From positions 1 through 64,000 of the forward strand of contig JBFLWS010000017.1 of assembly GCA_040757715.1 (NCBI GenBank): DNA of 64,000 bases. Reading direction: 5' to 3'. The notes below the pieces were generated by a model, which saw nothing but the letters and a program-made list of their open reading frames with translations, had not been told where the DNA came from and ran no database searches. This DNA is from CAIMFV01 sp040757715. GTDB taxonomy: Bacteria; Pseudomonadota; Alphaproteobacteria; Caulobacterales; Caulobacteraceae. The number at the start of each line of letters is the position of its first letter. The stretch's first letter is position 1. A program made the position numbers and the translations under genes. Of the stretch, positions 33,737-42,342 are shown piece after piece.

Positions 33737-34855
33737 ATGCCGCTGACCATCCGTTCCGCCTACAACGCGCGCCTGAAGCGCGGTGAGATCGCGCCAGACG
33801 CCGCCCAACAGCGCGCGGTGGAGGCCTTGTCGCGCCTCGAAGGCGAGCTCAACGGCTTTGGCGAGCCCGGCTTCTCTATCCCCTTCTTCAAGAAACGCAC
33901 GCCCAAAGGCGTCTATCTCTGGGGACCGGTGGGGCGCGGCAAGTCCATGCTGCTCGACCTCTTCTTCGAGTCCGCGCCGGTGCGGCGCAAGCGGCGGGTG
34001 CACTTCCACGCGTTCATGGCCGAGGTGCATGGCGACGTGGACGCCTGGCGCAAGGGCGATGCCGCGACGCGCAAGGCGCGCTTCGGCCAGTTCAAGGGCG
34101 ACGACCCCATCGCCCCCACCGCCTACAAGATCGCCGAGGAAGCCGCACTGCTCTGCTTCGACGAGTTCCACGTCACCGACATTGCCGACGCCATGATTCT
34201 CGGCCGGCTGTTCGAGCAGCTATTCGATCGTGGCGTGGTGATCGTGGCGACATCCAATCGGCCGCCAGACGATCTCTACAAGGACGGGATCAACCGCCAG
34301 CTGTTCCTGCCCTTCATCGACATGCTGAAGGCGAACCTGGATATCGTCGCAGTCGCCGGTCCGAAGGATTTTCGACTGGATCGTCTAAAGGACGCGCAGG
34401 TCTATTTCGCTCCGATCTCGCCGGAAACCGAGCAGGCGTTCAACGGGCTCTGGACACAGGTGTTAGGCGCTGACAGTGAACGCGGCGAGATCGTCGAGGT
34501 GCTGGGTCGGCGCCTGCACTTCAAGCATGCGATAGGCGGGCGCCTGCGCGCCGCCTTCGATGAGCTGTGCGCCAAACCGCTCGGCCCCCAGGATTACCTC
34601 GCCATCGCCGAGCGTTTCCACACGGTGTTCATCGAGGAGGTGCCGGTGCTCGGCGCCGATCGACGCAATGATGCGGCCCGCTTTGTGACCTTGGTGGATG
34701 CGCTTTACGAGGCCAAGACCAAGCTCGTGGTGTTAGCCGAGGCGGAGCCCGATCTGCTTTATCGCTCCGGCGACGGGGCTTTCGAGTTCGAGCGCACCGC
34801 CAGCCGCCTGCACGAAATGCGCTCGGCCGACTACATGGAGACCGTGCACGCCTAG
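33737..34855 (+). CDS. zapE: ZapE/AFG1-type ATPase
   Basis: AAA-like P-loop ATPase of 372 residues. Walker A is GPVGRGKS (63-70), followed by LLDLFFESAP and HFHAFMAEVHGDV; Walker B is LLCFDEFHVTDIADAMIL, and sensor-type VVIVATSNRPPDDLYKDGINRQLFLPFI is diagnostic for ZapE. In E. coli ZapE acts on FtsZ at constriction. Its place 41 bp after zapA supports this role. Confidence 0.93.
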   Translation: MPLTIRSAYNARLKRGEIAPDAAQQRAVEALSRLEGELNGFGEPGFSIPFFKKRTPKGVYLWGPVGRGKSMLLDLFFESAPVRRKRRVHFHAFMAEVHGDVDAWRKGDAATRKARFGQFKGDDPIAPTAYKIAEEAALLCFDEFHVTDIADAMILGRLFEQLFDRGVVIVATSNRPPDDLYKDGINRQLFLPFIDMLKANLDIVAVAGPKDFRLDRLKDAQVYFAPISPETEQAFNGLWTQVLGADSERGEIVEVLGRRLHFKHAIGGRLRAAFDELCAKPLGPQDYLAIAERFHTVFIEEVPVLGADRRNDAARFVTLVDALYEAKTKLVVLAEAEPDLLYRSGDGAFEFERTASRLHEMRSADYMETVHA

Positions 34856-34865
34856 AGCGACATCG

Positions 34866-35828
34866 CTAAAGCGCGCTGTCTCCAAGGCTGAGGCGCCGAC
34901 CGCTCCCTGGACGTCGCCGCAGCGCAGGCCGCGCCACCGAGGCGGCCATGATCGCGGGCGCCAGCACCACCGCCAACAACTTGCGCTTCCAGGTGTCGGC
35001 GCGCTTGTAGAAGTAACGCACCAAGCCTCGGCCCTTATGGTACTCCACCGACAGCGGGTGGGCGAGGCTCGTGGAGCCTAGGTGAACCACTCGGGCGTCA
35101 GGCACAAACATCACCTCGCCGCCAGCTTGACGCACCCGCCAGCACAGATCGATATCCTCCACGTGGAGGAAATAGCGGGCATCGAAGCCGCCGAGCTGCA
35201 AAAAATCGTCCCGCTTCATGGCGAAACAGGCGCCGGACACAGTGGGAATGTTAGCCGGCTCTTTCGGCAGAGCTTCGTGTTCCTGATGGATTTCAAATCG
35301 GCGCAGACTCGGCACGAAGCGAGCTAAGCGTGTCAGGCTGAGCAGCGTGGTCACCGGCGTCACCTCGCCGCGTCGGGCCCCGCGCTGCTCGGTACCGTCA
35401 ATATTGAGAATGCGCGCGCCCGCTAGGCGGACAGCGTTAGCGCCGGAGATGGCGCGATCCAGCGCCGTGATGCAGCCGGGTTGCAGGAAGGCGTCTGGAT
35501 TCAGAAAAATCAAAATCGAACCTTGCGCCATTTGCGCGCCGAGGTTGGCGGCGGCTGCAAATCCGACATTGCCTTGGCCGCGAGCTACGTTCACTCGGGG
35601 GTCCTCGGCCGCAAGCGCAATAGCGGCCGCTTCCAGTGCGGACGATCCATTGTCGATGACGATGAGCTCGTCGACGCGGGGGTCCTGCAACACCGCTTGC
35701 AGGCTGTGCGCGAGCGCCGCGCCGGTGTGGTAGACCACCATGATGACGCTGATGCGGAGTGGTTCCGCACGCGGCGCCGAAATCCGTCCGGCCACCGCGA
35801 CGGACGGCAGTTCCCCGACATACTTCAT
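34866..35828 (-). CDS. GT2 glycosyltransferase, rhamnosyltransferase-like
   Basis: Cytoplasmic-face glycosyltransferase of 320 residues. The GT-A domain has ISVIMVVYHTG, VIDNGSS, GNVGFAAAANLGA and FLNPDA (N110-D112), followed by the VSGACFAMKRDDFLQLGGFDARYFLHVEDIDLCWRVRQAG acceptor-side region typical of WbbL-type rhamnosyl transferases. A hydrophobic basic tail may bind the membrane. The start at 35828 follows GAGGGGGTGAG; the frame to 35888 has no better signal. Works on an envelope polysaccharide; sugar uncertain. Confidence 0.83.
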   Translation of the reverse strand: MKYVGELPSVAVAGRISAPRAEPLRISVIMVVYHTGAALAHSLQAVLQDPRVDELIVIDNGSSALEAAAIALAAEDPRVNVARGQGNVGFAAAANLGAQMAQGSILIFLNPDAFLQPGCITALDRAISGANAVRLAGARILNIDGTEQRGARRGEVTPVTTLLSLTRLARFVPSLRRFEIHQEHEALPKEPANIPTVSGACFAMKRDDFLQLGGFDARYFLHVEDIDLCWRVRQAGGEVMFVPDARVVHLGSTSLAHPLSVEYHKGRGLVRYFYKRADTWKRKLLAVVLAPAIMAASVARPALRRRPGSGRRLSLGDSAL

Positions 35829-36049
35829 ACGCTCACCCCCTCGCTCCGGGAGAAGCAAATCGCCCGGAGAAGCTACGCTACGTCGCACACGAGGAACAAC
35901 CGAAAATGCTGCGCCTGCGAAGTATCAACGCCCGACGAGGCGAGTGTATATCGGTTTTATAACAGCATTGCTACAGGGGCGCGCATTTTCGCTGATCGGT
36001 GGTCGTATGGGTGAGGCGAATTAACCACAGCTGATTTTGCGTTGCAGCG

Positions 36050-36829
36050 TCACATGGCGGAAATGCCGCCGTCGACCTTCAGCTCTGCGCCGGTGACGAA
36101 GCGGCTCTCATTCGAGGCGAGGTAGAGCACAGCATAGGCCACGTCGTTAGGCTCGCCAATGCGGCCAAGAGGGATTTGTCGCGCCAGCTTGGCCTCGGCC
36201 TCTTCGGTTCCGAACATCTGGCGCAGAGGATCGAGGATGGGCGTTGAGATGAAGGTCGGATGGATGGTGTTGGAGCGGATGTCGAGCTTCTGCTTGGCGC
36301 AATGCAGGGCCACCGACTTGGACAGCAGCCAGACCGCCGCCTTGGAGGCGTTGTAGACGGGCGAGGAATGGGCGGCGATCAGGCCGGCGATGGACGACAG
36401 GTTCACAATAGAGCCCGGCTGGTGGTCCTTCATGTAGCCGATGGCGTGCTTGCAGCCGAGGAACACCGAATCGACGTTCACGCTCATCACCTTGTGCCAA
36501 GCGTCGAGATCGAGCTGCTCGACATTGCCGCCCGCGGAAATGCCGGCGTTGTTGACCAGGATGGAGAGGCCGCCCATGGCCGCATTGGCCTTGGCCAGCA
36601 CGTCGATCCACTGCGCTTCGGAGGTCACGTCGTGGGCGAAGGCGAAGGCCGTGCCGGCCCCGAGCTCGGCATTGATGGCGTCGGCGACCTTTTGCGCGGC
36701 GTCGAGATTGAGGTCGGTGAGCGTCACCTTGGCCCCGTGGCGCGCCAGCATCCAGGCGCTCGCCGAGCCCAAGCCGCCCGCGCCGCCGGTGATCAGCGCC
36801 TTCTTGCCCTGCACCCGTCCCTGGCTCAT
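36050..36829 (-). CDS. Short-chain dehydrogenase, hydroxysteroid/cyclic-alcohol type
   Basis: Classical SDR of 259 residues: cofactor site TGGAGGLG (14-21), NNAG (93-96), catalytic S146, Y159, K163. The stretch IRSNTIHPTFISTPILDPLRQMFG resembles 3-beta/17-beta-hydroxysteroid and cyclohexanol dehydrogenases. NAD is likely, given an aspartate (D39 in TDL) at the end of the second strand. True substrate unknown. Single gene, flanked by a GT2 gene and phhB. Confidence 0.83.
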   Translation of the reverse strand: MSQGRVQGKKALITGGAGGLGSASAWMLARHGAKVTLTDLNLDAAQKVADAINAELGAGTAFAFAHDVTSEAQWIDVLAKANAAMGGLSILVNNAGISAGGNVEQLDLDAWHKVMSVNVDSVFLGCKHAIGYMKDHQPGSIVNLSSIAGLIAAHSSPVYNASKAAVWLLSKSVALHCAKQKLDIRSNTIHPTFISTPILDPLRQMFGTEEAEAKLARQIPLGRIGEPNDVAYAVLYLASNESRFVTGAELKVDGGISAM

Positions 36830-36909
36830 CCGTTCGCTCCCTTATCAACGATAATGTTGTGATTGCTTTCCGCATGACCCATGCAAGCGAGGAGGGCAAG
36901 CCCTCGTTT

Positions 36910-37203
36910 TCAGCGCCGGCGCGCAGCGGCGGCGTCCATGGCCAGGGCGAGGTTGAGGTCCCGCTGGGTCACGCCGCCGGCGTCATGGGTGGTGAGCACC
37001 ACTTCCACCCGATTGTAGACATTGAACCATTCCGGATGGTGGTCGGCCTTCTCGGCCACAAGAGCGATTTCGGCCATGAAGCCGAAGGCCTCGGCGAAGT
37101 CGCGGAATTGGAAGGTCTTGGTGATGGAGGGACGCGCGGCGTCGACGCTCCAGCCGTCCAGTTGGGCGGCCGTAAGCTGCGGGTCGAGGCGTTCGAGCGA
37201 CAT
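36910..37203 (-). CDS. phhB: Pterin-4a-carbinolamine dehydratase
   Basis: Dehydrates 4a-hydroxytetrahydrobiopterin, supporting aromatic amino acid hydroxylases or pterin recycling. The signature KADHHPEWFNVYNRVEVVLTTHDAGGVTQRDLNLA is complete. The start at 37203 gives 97 residues, the usual size; the longer frame is not supported. No phenylalanine hydroxylase gene is nearby. Confidence 0.9.
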   Translation of the reverse strand: MSLERLDPQLTAAQLDGWSVDAARPSITKTFQFRDFAEAFGFMAEIALVAEKADHHPEWFNVYNRVEVVLTTHDAGGVTQRDLNLALAMDAAAARRR

Positions 37204-37319
37204 GGGCGAGCTCCTGGCGTTGCGCGACGCCGCGAATGAGTTGCAGCGGCGCGCGGATGTCAAGGCTGGCGCGCGGATTGCTGCCATCGGCTCGTGACGT
37301 GCCGAATGGAGACAAGCGC

Positions 37320-38018
37320 GTGGTCCGAGGGATGGGGTTGTGGATCGCCGCGGGAGCGGTCTGGCTGGCGGGATGTGGGGCTTGCGCCGGCCAGACCGGA
37401 CTCCTTGAGGCGCTGCCCGACCACGCCGCGCCGGGAAGCTGCTACGCGCATGTAAAGGTCGGAGGCCATTGGGTCTCGCCGCCAGTGGTGGCCGAGGCGC
37501 GCTGGACGACCGCCGCGCCCTGGCCAGGATCGGCGGGGCCGGTTTGGTGTCTCACCCCCGTGGCGGCGCACCCGTCGGTTTGGCAGCCGGAGCGCTTTGG
37601 CTGGATCGAAGTGCTGTGCGACAAGGACATCACGCCCGCGCGCGTGTCCCGCCTGAAGACCGCCCTGGCGGCGCGGGGCTATTATCGCGGCAAGCTTGAT
37701 GGGCGCATGGACGCGACGACCGCCGAGGCGGTGGCGCGATTTCAAAGCGACCAGTACATCGAGCATGGCGGCTTTCTCAGCATGACCACCATCCGGGCGC
37801 TGGAGGGAACCTCGGCGCCGGCCGCGCCGAAGGCCGGCTATGACCTCGCCGCCGCCCAGGCCCGCGCCTATACCCAAGCCTTCAAGGAAATCTACCGGCC
37901 GCAGCCTGCGCCCGCCATGGCCTACGCGGCGCCCCTGCCGAGCTTCGCCGCCCGAGCCGACTATCCTTCGGCGGTTCAGTACGGACGTCTTACCTGGACC
38001 GGCAAGGTCGAGCGCTGA
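37320..38018 (+). CDS. Putative lipoprotein with a peptidoglycan-binding domain
   Basis: The GTG at 37320 follows GGAGA by eight bases and gives 232 residues with a hydrophobic leader ending in the lipobox LAGC (C19). The mature part holds four further cysteines before residue 115 and a PG_binding_1 type helix bundle about 112-155 (RVSRLKTALAARGYYRGKLDGRMDATTAEAVARFQ). The C-terminus is Ala/Pro/Tyr-rich. It probably sits in the periplasm or outer membrane and touches peptidoglycan. No enzymatic motif is visible. It converges with ubiA with 4 bp between. Confidence 0.72.
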   Translation: MVRGMGLWIAAGAVWLAGCGACAGQTGLLEALPDHAAPGSCYAHVKVGGHWVSPPVVAEARWTTAAPWPGSAGPVWCLTPVAAHPSVWQPERFGWIEVLCDKDITPARVSRLKTALAARGYYRGKLDGRMDATTAEAVARFQSDQYIEHGGFLSMTTIRALEGTSAPAAPKAGYDLAAAQARAYTQAFKEIYRPQPAPAMAYAAPLPSFAARADYPSAVQYGRLTWTGKVER

Positions 38019-38022
38019 GGCT

Positions 38023-38967
38023 TCAGCCCTGCCAGGCGCCAAGCGCCAGGGCCGCGAACAGGTAAAGGCCAGCGTCGCGGTTGGAGCGGAACAGCTTGAG
38101 CGCCAGCGCGCCGTCGCCGGGTTTGAACGCCTTCACTTGCAGCGCCAGGTGGGCGGCGAAGGCCAGCACCAACACCAGGAATAGGTTGCTGAGGTCGGCG
38201 ACCACGCCTGCCGCCAGCGCCAGGACGGCGGACGCGGCATAGAAGACGCCGACGCCGAGGCGAACTTTTGACCCGAGCCGGCGGGCGCTCGATTTCACTC
38301 CGGCCAGGGCGTCGTCTTCCAGATCCTGGACCGCGTAGAGCGTGTCGTAGCCCAGGGTCCAGAAGAAGCCCGAGGCGTAGAGGAGTACACCCGGCAGGGC
38401 GAGACCGCCATGACCGGCCGCGTAGCCCATCAGCGCCCCCCAGTTGAAGGTCAGGCCGAGCCAGGCCTGCGGCCACCAGGTGATGCGCTTCATGAACGGG
38501 TAGGCGGCCACCAGGGCGAGGGAGAGCCCGCCGAGGACGATCGCCGGCAAGGGCAGCTGCACCAGCACCAAAAGACCGACGAGGCAGAGGCCGGCTACAT
38601 AGAGCCAGGCCTGACGCACGCCGATGGCGCCCGAAGCCACCGGCCGGCCAGCGGTGCGGGCCACCTTGGCGTCGATGTCGCGGTCGACAATGTCGTTATA
38701 GGCGCAGCCGGCGGCGCGCATGGCCGCGGCGCCGATGGCGAACAGTAGAAGATGCCAAAAATTCGGCGCCCGCCCGGCGCTGGCGTCGGCGAGGGCGATG
38801 CCCTGCCAACCCGGCAGCATGAGCAGCCAGATCCCCGCCGGGCGATCGAACCGGCCGAGCTTCAGCCACGGGCGCAGGGCGGCCGGAGCGTAGCGGTCGA
38901 CCCAATTGTCCGCCGCGGCGTCGGGCAGAATTGAAGAGGCGTCTGGGGCGAGAGCGTCGGGAATCAT
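38023..38967 (-). CDS. ubiA: 4-hydroxybenzoate polyprenyltransferase
   Basis: Attaches the polyprenyl tail to 4-hydroxybenzoate in ubiquinone synthesis. Membrane protein of 314 residues with about eight helices. The first aspartate motif is NDIVDRDIDAKVARTAGRPVASG and the second is the YDTLYAVQDLEDDALAGVKS region. N-terminal LKLGRFDRPAGIWLLMLPGWQG is typical of UbiA. It follows the S9 peptidase gene by 26 bp on the same strand. Confidence 0.93.
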   Translation of the reverse strand: MIPDALAPDASSILPDAAADNWVDRYAPAALRPWLKLGRFDRPAGIWLLMLPGWQGIALADASAGRAPNFWHLLLFAIGAAAMRAAGCAYNDIVDRDIDAKVARTAGRPVASGAIGVRQAWLYVAGLCLVGLLVLVQLPLPAIVLGGLSLALVAAYPFMKRITWWPQAWLGLTFNWGALMGYAAGHGGLALPGVLLYASGFFWTLGYDTLYAVQDLEDDALAGVKSSARRLGSKVRLGVGVFYAASAVLALAAGVVADLSNLFLVLVLAFAAHLALQVKAFKPGDGALALKLFRSNRDAGLYLFAALALGAWQG

Positions 38968-38993
38968 GGCGCCATTCTATCCCGCCCCGCCGT

Positions 38994-41273
38994 TCACTTC
39001 GAGCCGACGACTTCTGGCCCGCCCAGCTCGCGCTCGAAGAAGGCGAGCCAGGTGCGCCACTGCTGCAGCTTCCGCTTCTGGCCCTGCACGCCATGGCGCT
39101 GGCCGGGATAGAGCATGAGGTCGAAGGGCGTTCCCAGCTCCTGCAACTTGGCCATGATCTCGGTGGAGTTCTCGAACACCACATTGTCGTCGGCCATGCC
39201 ATGCATGAGCAGCAGGCGCCCCGACAACTGCCCAAGGCGCGGCAGCACTGCAGAGGCGTCGTAGGCGGCGCCGTCCACGTCCGGCCGGCCCATGTAGCGC
39301 TCTGTGTAGTGCGTGTCATAGAGCCGCCAATCCGACGGCGGCCCGCCGGCCGCGCCCGCCGCAAAGCCTGACCCCGGCTCGGTGAGAAGGCGCAGGGTCA
39401 TGTAGCCGCCATAGGACCAGCCGGTGACGCCCACGCGTTTTGGGTCGATGAAGGGCAAGGTTTGCAGGTGGCGAAGGCCGACGATCTGGTCGGCGACCTC
39501 GGGCTGGCCCATGTGCTTGAAGATGGGCGCCTCGAAGGCGAGGCCGCGATTGGTGGAGCCGCGGTTGTCCAGCTGGAACACCACGAAACCGGCCTCGAGA
39601 TAGAGCCGTTCGGCGGGATTGCGCCAGGTGCGCCCCACGGTCTGGACGCCCGGGCCGCCATAGACCTCGATGATGGCTGGATAGCGCTTCTGCGGATCGA
39701 ATCCGGGCGGCTTCAGGAGGGCGTAATGGAGCGTCTGCCCGTCCGCCGCCTTCAAGGTCCCGAACTCTGGAACCGTGTGGCGATTGAGGAACGGATAGTA
39801 GGGATGGCTGGCGTCGAGGCGGTTCTCCTCAATCCAGCGCAGGCGGCGGCCGGAGATGTCGTAAAGGCCGGTCTGGGGCGGGGTCTTGGGGTCCGAATAG
39901 CCGCCTACATAGGCGGTGGCGGTCTTGTTCATGGCGATGGACCACCAGCCCTCGCCGTTGGTGATTTTCGTCGGCTCGCCTGGGTGCTCGTAGGACGCCA
40001 CATAGAGGTGCTGTTCCAGCGGCGTCTCCTTGGAGGCCACGAAATAGGCGAGGTGCTGCGCTTCATCGACGCCCACCAAGCCCGAGGCGCCTCGGCCGAC
40101 CCCGCCGCCAAGACCGCCTATGGGCCAATCGCCGTGGGTGACTTGCCGGATCAACGCTCCGTCGCGCTTGAACAGATAGATGTGGCGATAGCCCGTGCGC
40201 TCGGACGACCACAGGAAGGTTCCATCCTTCAGCGGGTGGAAATCGTTGGTGAGGTTGATCCAGGGCGTCTGGTGTTCATGCACGATCACCTTGGCCGCGC
40301 CCGTGGCCGGGTCCACCATCAGGAGCTCGAGGGTCTGCTGATCGCGGCTCTCGCGCTGAACGTAGAGGGTCTTGCCGTCGGCAGACCAATTGGCGCGGGC
40401 GAGGTAGATGTCGGCATCGGGACCGAGGTCCACCTTCACCGCTGCGCCGCCGGCGAAGGGCGCCAGATAAAGCTCCACCTTGGCGTTGGGGCGCCCGGCG
40501 CGGGGATAGCGTTGGCTCACCACCGTGGCCCCCGACGCGCCGATGTCGAAGCGCGGCACGATGTCCACGGGCGACTCGTCCACACGCGTATAGGCGATGT
40601 ATTTTTCGTCAGGGCTCCACCAATAGCCGGTGAAGCGGCCCATCTCCTCCTGAGCCACAAACTCGGCGGTGGCGTAGGAGACCGTTCCCTCGCCCTTGGG
40701 GGTGATGGCGCGCGGCTCGCCGCCGGCGATGGGCGTGACATAGAGCGTGGCGTCGCGGACGAAGGAGACATAGTCGCCCTTGGGGGAGAAGCGCCCGTCC
40801 ACCGCATCGCCGCCAGTCGCCGCCTTGGCCACCAGGGTCCGCACCTCGCCCGAACCGCGGTCCGCCACGAACAGGGCGCCGTTCACTGGCGCCAGCAACG
40901 CCTTGCCAAGCTCGTCCCATTGGTACTCCACCACGCCATGGCTGGAGATACGCTCACGCTCGCGTCGGGCCTTTTCCGCCTCGGACAGCGTTTCGCCCCT
41001 GGGGGCCAGGCTCTTGGCGTCCACCAGACGCATGGGCGTCGCGCCTGGCGTGGTGGCTACGGCCCAGAGATCCAGCGTGGTCTGGTCCTCCGGCTTGCCG
41101 CGGAGGAAGGTGACGAGCTGGCCGTCGGGGGAAAGCTCGACACCCTTGGCTACGGGCCCGGAAAGGTCCGGATCGGCGAACACGCGTTCCGGCGTCAGCT
41201 TGTCGGCCATGGCGTCGACCCCCGAGGTCAGAAAAAGGGCGAGGGCGGACGCCGCCGCGATCACGATACGCAT
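38994..41273 (-). CDS. Prolyl oligopeptidase-family (S9, DPP IV-like) peptidase
   Basis: Secreted peptidase of 759 residues, with an N-terminal signal (MRIVIAAASALALFLTSGVDAMA). The DPP IV-type beta-propeller occupies about 50-520 (RFTGYWWSPDEKYIAYTRVDES, LWSSERTGYRHIYL); the alpha/beta-hydrolase domain has nucleophile S620 (GWSYGGYM), the Asp in HGMADDNVVF and His in GQRHGVQG. It would remove N-terminal dipeptides after proline from periplasmic peptides. The start at 41273 has the ribosome site GGAGATGGAG; the longer frame upstream lacks a signal peptide at its beginning. Confidence 0.92.
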   Translation of the reverse strand: MRIVIAAASALALFLTSGVDAMADKLTPERVFADPDLSGPVAKGVELSPDGQLVTFLRGKPEDQTTLDLWAVATTPGATPMRLVDAKSLAPRGETLSEAEKARRERERISSHGVVEYQWDELGKALLAPVNGALFVADRGSGEVRTLVAKAATGGDAVDGRFSPKGDYVSFVRDATLYVTPIAGGEPRAITPKGEGTVSYATAEFVAQEEMGRFTGYWWSPDEKYIAYTRVDESPVDIVPRFDIGASGATVVSQRYPRAGRPNAKVELYLAPFAGGAAVKVDLGPDADIYLARANWSADGKTLYVQRESRDQQTLELLMVDPATGAAKVIVHEHQTPWINLTNDFHPLKDGTFLWSSERTGYRHIYLFKRDGALIRQVTHGDWPIGGLGGGVGRGASGLVGVDEAQHLAYFVASKETPLEQHLYVASYEHPGEPTKITNGEGWWSIAMNKTATAYVGGYSDPKTPPQTGLYDISGRRLRWIEENRLDASHPYYPFLNRHTVPEFGTLKAADGQTLHYALLKPPGFDPQKRYPAIIEVYGGPGVQTVGRTWRNPAERLYLEAGFVVFQLDNRGSTNRGLAFEAPIFKHMGQPEVADQIVGLRHLQTLPFIDPKRVGVTGWSYGGYMTLRLLTEPGSGFAAGAAGGPPSDWRLYDTHYTERYMGRPDVDGAAYDASAVLPRLGQLSGRLLLMHGMADDNVVFENSTEIMAKLQELGTPFDLMLYPGQRHGVQGQKRKLQQWRTWLAFFERELGGPEVVGSK

Positions 41274-41402
41274 GGGGGCTCCATCTCCAGGAAGGGCCGG
41301 ACGATGCCCCGCCGGGGCCGAGCTGGCAATGTTGTGACGCGCATCATCGGCGAATTCGCCGCGAGGCCCGTGCGACTCCGGTGGTTGCTTCACGCAAAGC
41401 CC

Positions 41403-41433
41403 TTGTGCGCGTGGGCGTGGCCGCCGATATAAT
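41403..41433 (+). promoter_or_regulatory. Sigma-70-like promoter for the Bax-inhibitor gene
   Basis: TTGTGC (41403-41408) and a perfect TATAAT (41428-41433) are 19 bp apart, a slightly long spacer. Transcription would begin near 41440, leaving a leader of about 38 bases to the ATG at 41478. Read by eye only. Confidence 0.4.
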
Positions 41434-41477
41434 GGCGGTTGCGCCCGGTGCGGGCGTTTGCAAGGGAATTGATCGCC

Positions 41478-42221
41478 ATGAGCGATTACAATCGGCGTTT
41501 CGGCCAAGTCGCCGGCGCCGCCGACATGTCGGTGGACGCAGGTCTGCGCGCCTTCATGCTCGGCGTCTACAACAAGCTGGCCCTCGGCCTCATGGTCTCG
41601 GCGGCGCTCGCCTACATCACCTCGTCGTACGCGCCCGCCCGCGACCTCTTCTACGTGATGCAGGGCGATCGCTTGGTGGGCTTCACCCTCCTTGGCACGC
41701 TGCTGCGCTTTGCGCCTTTGGCCATTATTTTTGGCGGCATCTTCTTCATGCGCAATCCGAGCCCGCGCTCGGCCAGCCTGTTCTACTGGAGCATCGTCAC
41801 GCTTCTGGGCGCCTCCATGGGCATCTGGGTGCTGCTCTATACCGGCGCCTCGGTGGCCTCGACCTTCCTGATCACGGCGGCGGCCTTTGGCGGCCTAAGC
41901 CTGGTGGGCTACACCACCAAGCGCGACCTCACCGGCTTCGGCTCGTTCCTGATCATGGGCCTGTGGGGCATCATCATCGCCTCGCTGGTGAACATGTTCC
42001 TGCATCTGACGGCGATCTACTTCATCGTCAACGTGCTCGGCGTGCTGATCTTCGCCGGCCTCATCGCCTACGACACCCAGCGCCTGAAGATGATCTATTA
42101 TCAGGTGGGCGGCGATCAGGCGGCAATGGGCGTGGCCACCAGCTTCGGCGCGCTGACGCTCTATCTCGACTTCATCAACCTGTTCCAGTTCCTGCTGAGC
42201 CTGTTCGGCGATCGCCGCTGA
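41478..42221 (+). CDS. Bax inhibitor-1/YccA family membrane protein
   Basis: Seven-helix membrane protein of 247 residues. The N-terminal NKLALGLMVSAALAYITSS, GASVASTFLITAAAFGGLSLVGYTTKRDLTG and the C-terminal GLIAYDTQRLKMIYYQ and LTLYLDFINLFQFLLSLFGDRR are diagnostic. Relatives include YbhL/YccA, the latter a modulator of FtsH; pH-gated calcium leak is proposed for some. Role here not known. The start at 41478 follows AGGGA. A strong terminator follows at 42296-42330. Confidence 0.92.
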   Translation: MSDYNRRFGQVAGAADMSVDAGLRAFMLGVYNKLALGLMVSAALAYITSSYAPARDLFYVMQGDRLVGFTLLGTLLRFAPLAIIFGGIFFMRNPSPRSASLFYWSIVTLLGASMGIWVLLYTGASVASTFLITAAAFGGLSLVGYTTKRDLTGFGSFLIMGLWGIIIASLVNMFLHLTAIYFIVNVLGVLIFAGLIAYDTQRLKMIYYQVGGDQAAMGVATSFGALTLYLDFINLFQFLLSLFGDRR

Positions 42222-42229
42222 TCAGACCA

Positions 42230-42278
42230 AGAGCATTTCCCGAAAAGTGGGAACCGGTTTTCGGTCTAAAAATGTTCT
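42230..42278. repeat. Dispersed palindromic alphaproteobacterial repeat
   Basis: An imperfect palindrome: outer arms AGAGCATTT and AAATGTTCT, inner arms CCGAAAA and TTTTCGG, around GTGGGAACCGG. I recall near-identical intergenic elements (GAGCATTTTCCGAAAAGTGG...) in many alphaproteobacterial genomes, like REP sequences. Single copy in this window. It lies just after the Bax-inhibitor stop. Confidence 0.65.
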
Positions 42279-42295
42279 AACGACCAAGAGGTTCG

Positions 42296-42330
42296 ACGGC
42301 CGCGGGTTCGCCCCGCGGCCGTTTTCGTTT
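42296..42330 (+). terminator. Rho-independent terminator after the Bax-inhibitor gene
   Basis: An 11-bp perfect stem, ACGGCCGCGGG with CCCGCGGCCGT, a 5-base loop, and the T-rich tail TTTTCGTTT. It ends 13 bp before the convergent carA stop, separating the two transcripts. Confidence 0.85.
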
Positions 42331-42342
42331 GCCGTGAAGAGC

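Noticed and set aside
34856..34880. Small inverted repeat AGCGA-CA-TCGCT between zapE and the GT2 gene as a terminator
   Set aside because: Only a 5-bp stem with no T-run; too weak to support.
39462..41432. 656-codon + strand frame opposite the S9 peptidase
   Set aside because: High-GC antisense shadow with no family features; the reverse strand carries an intact catalytic triad.
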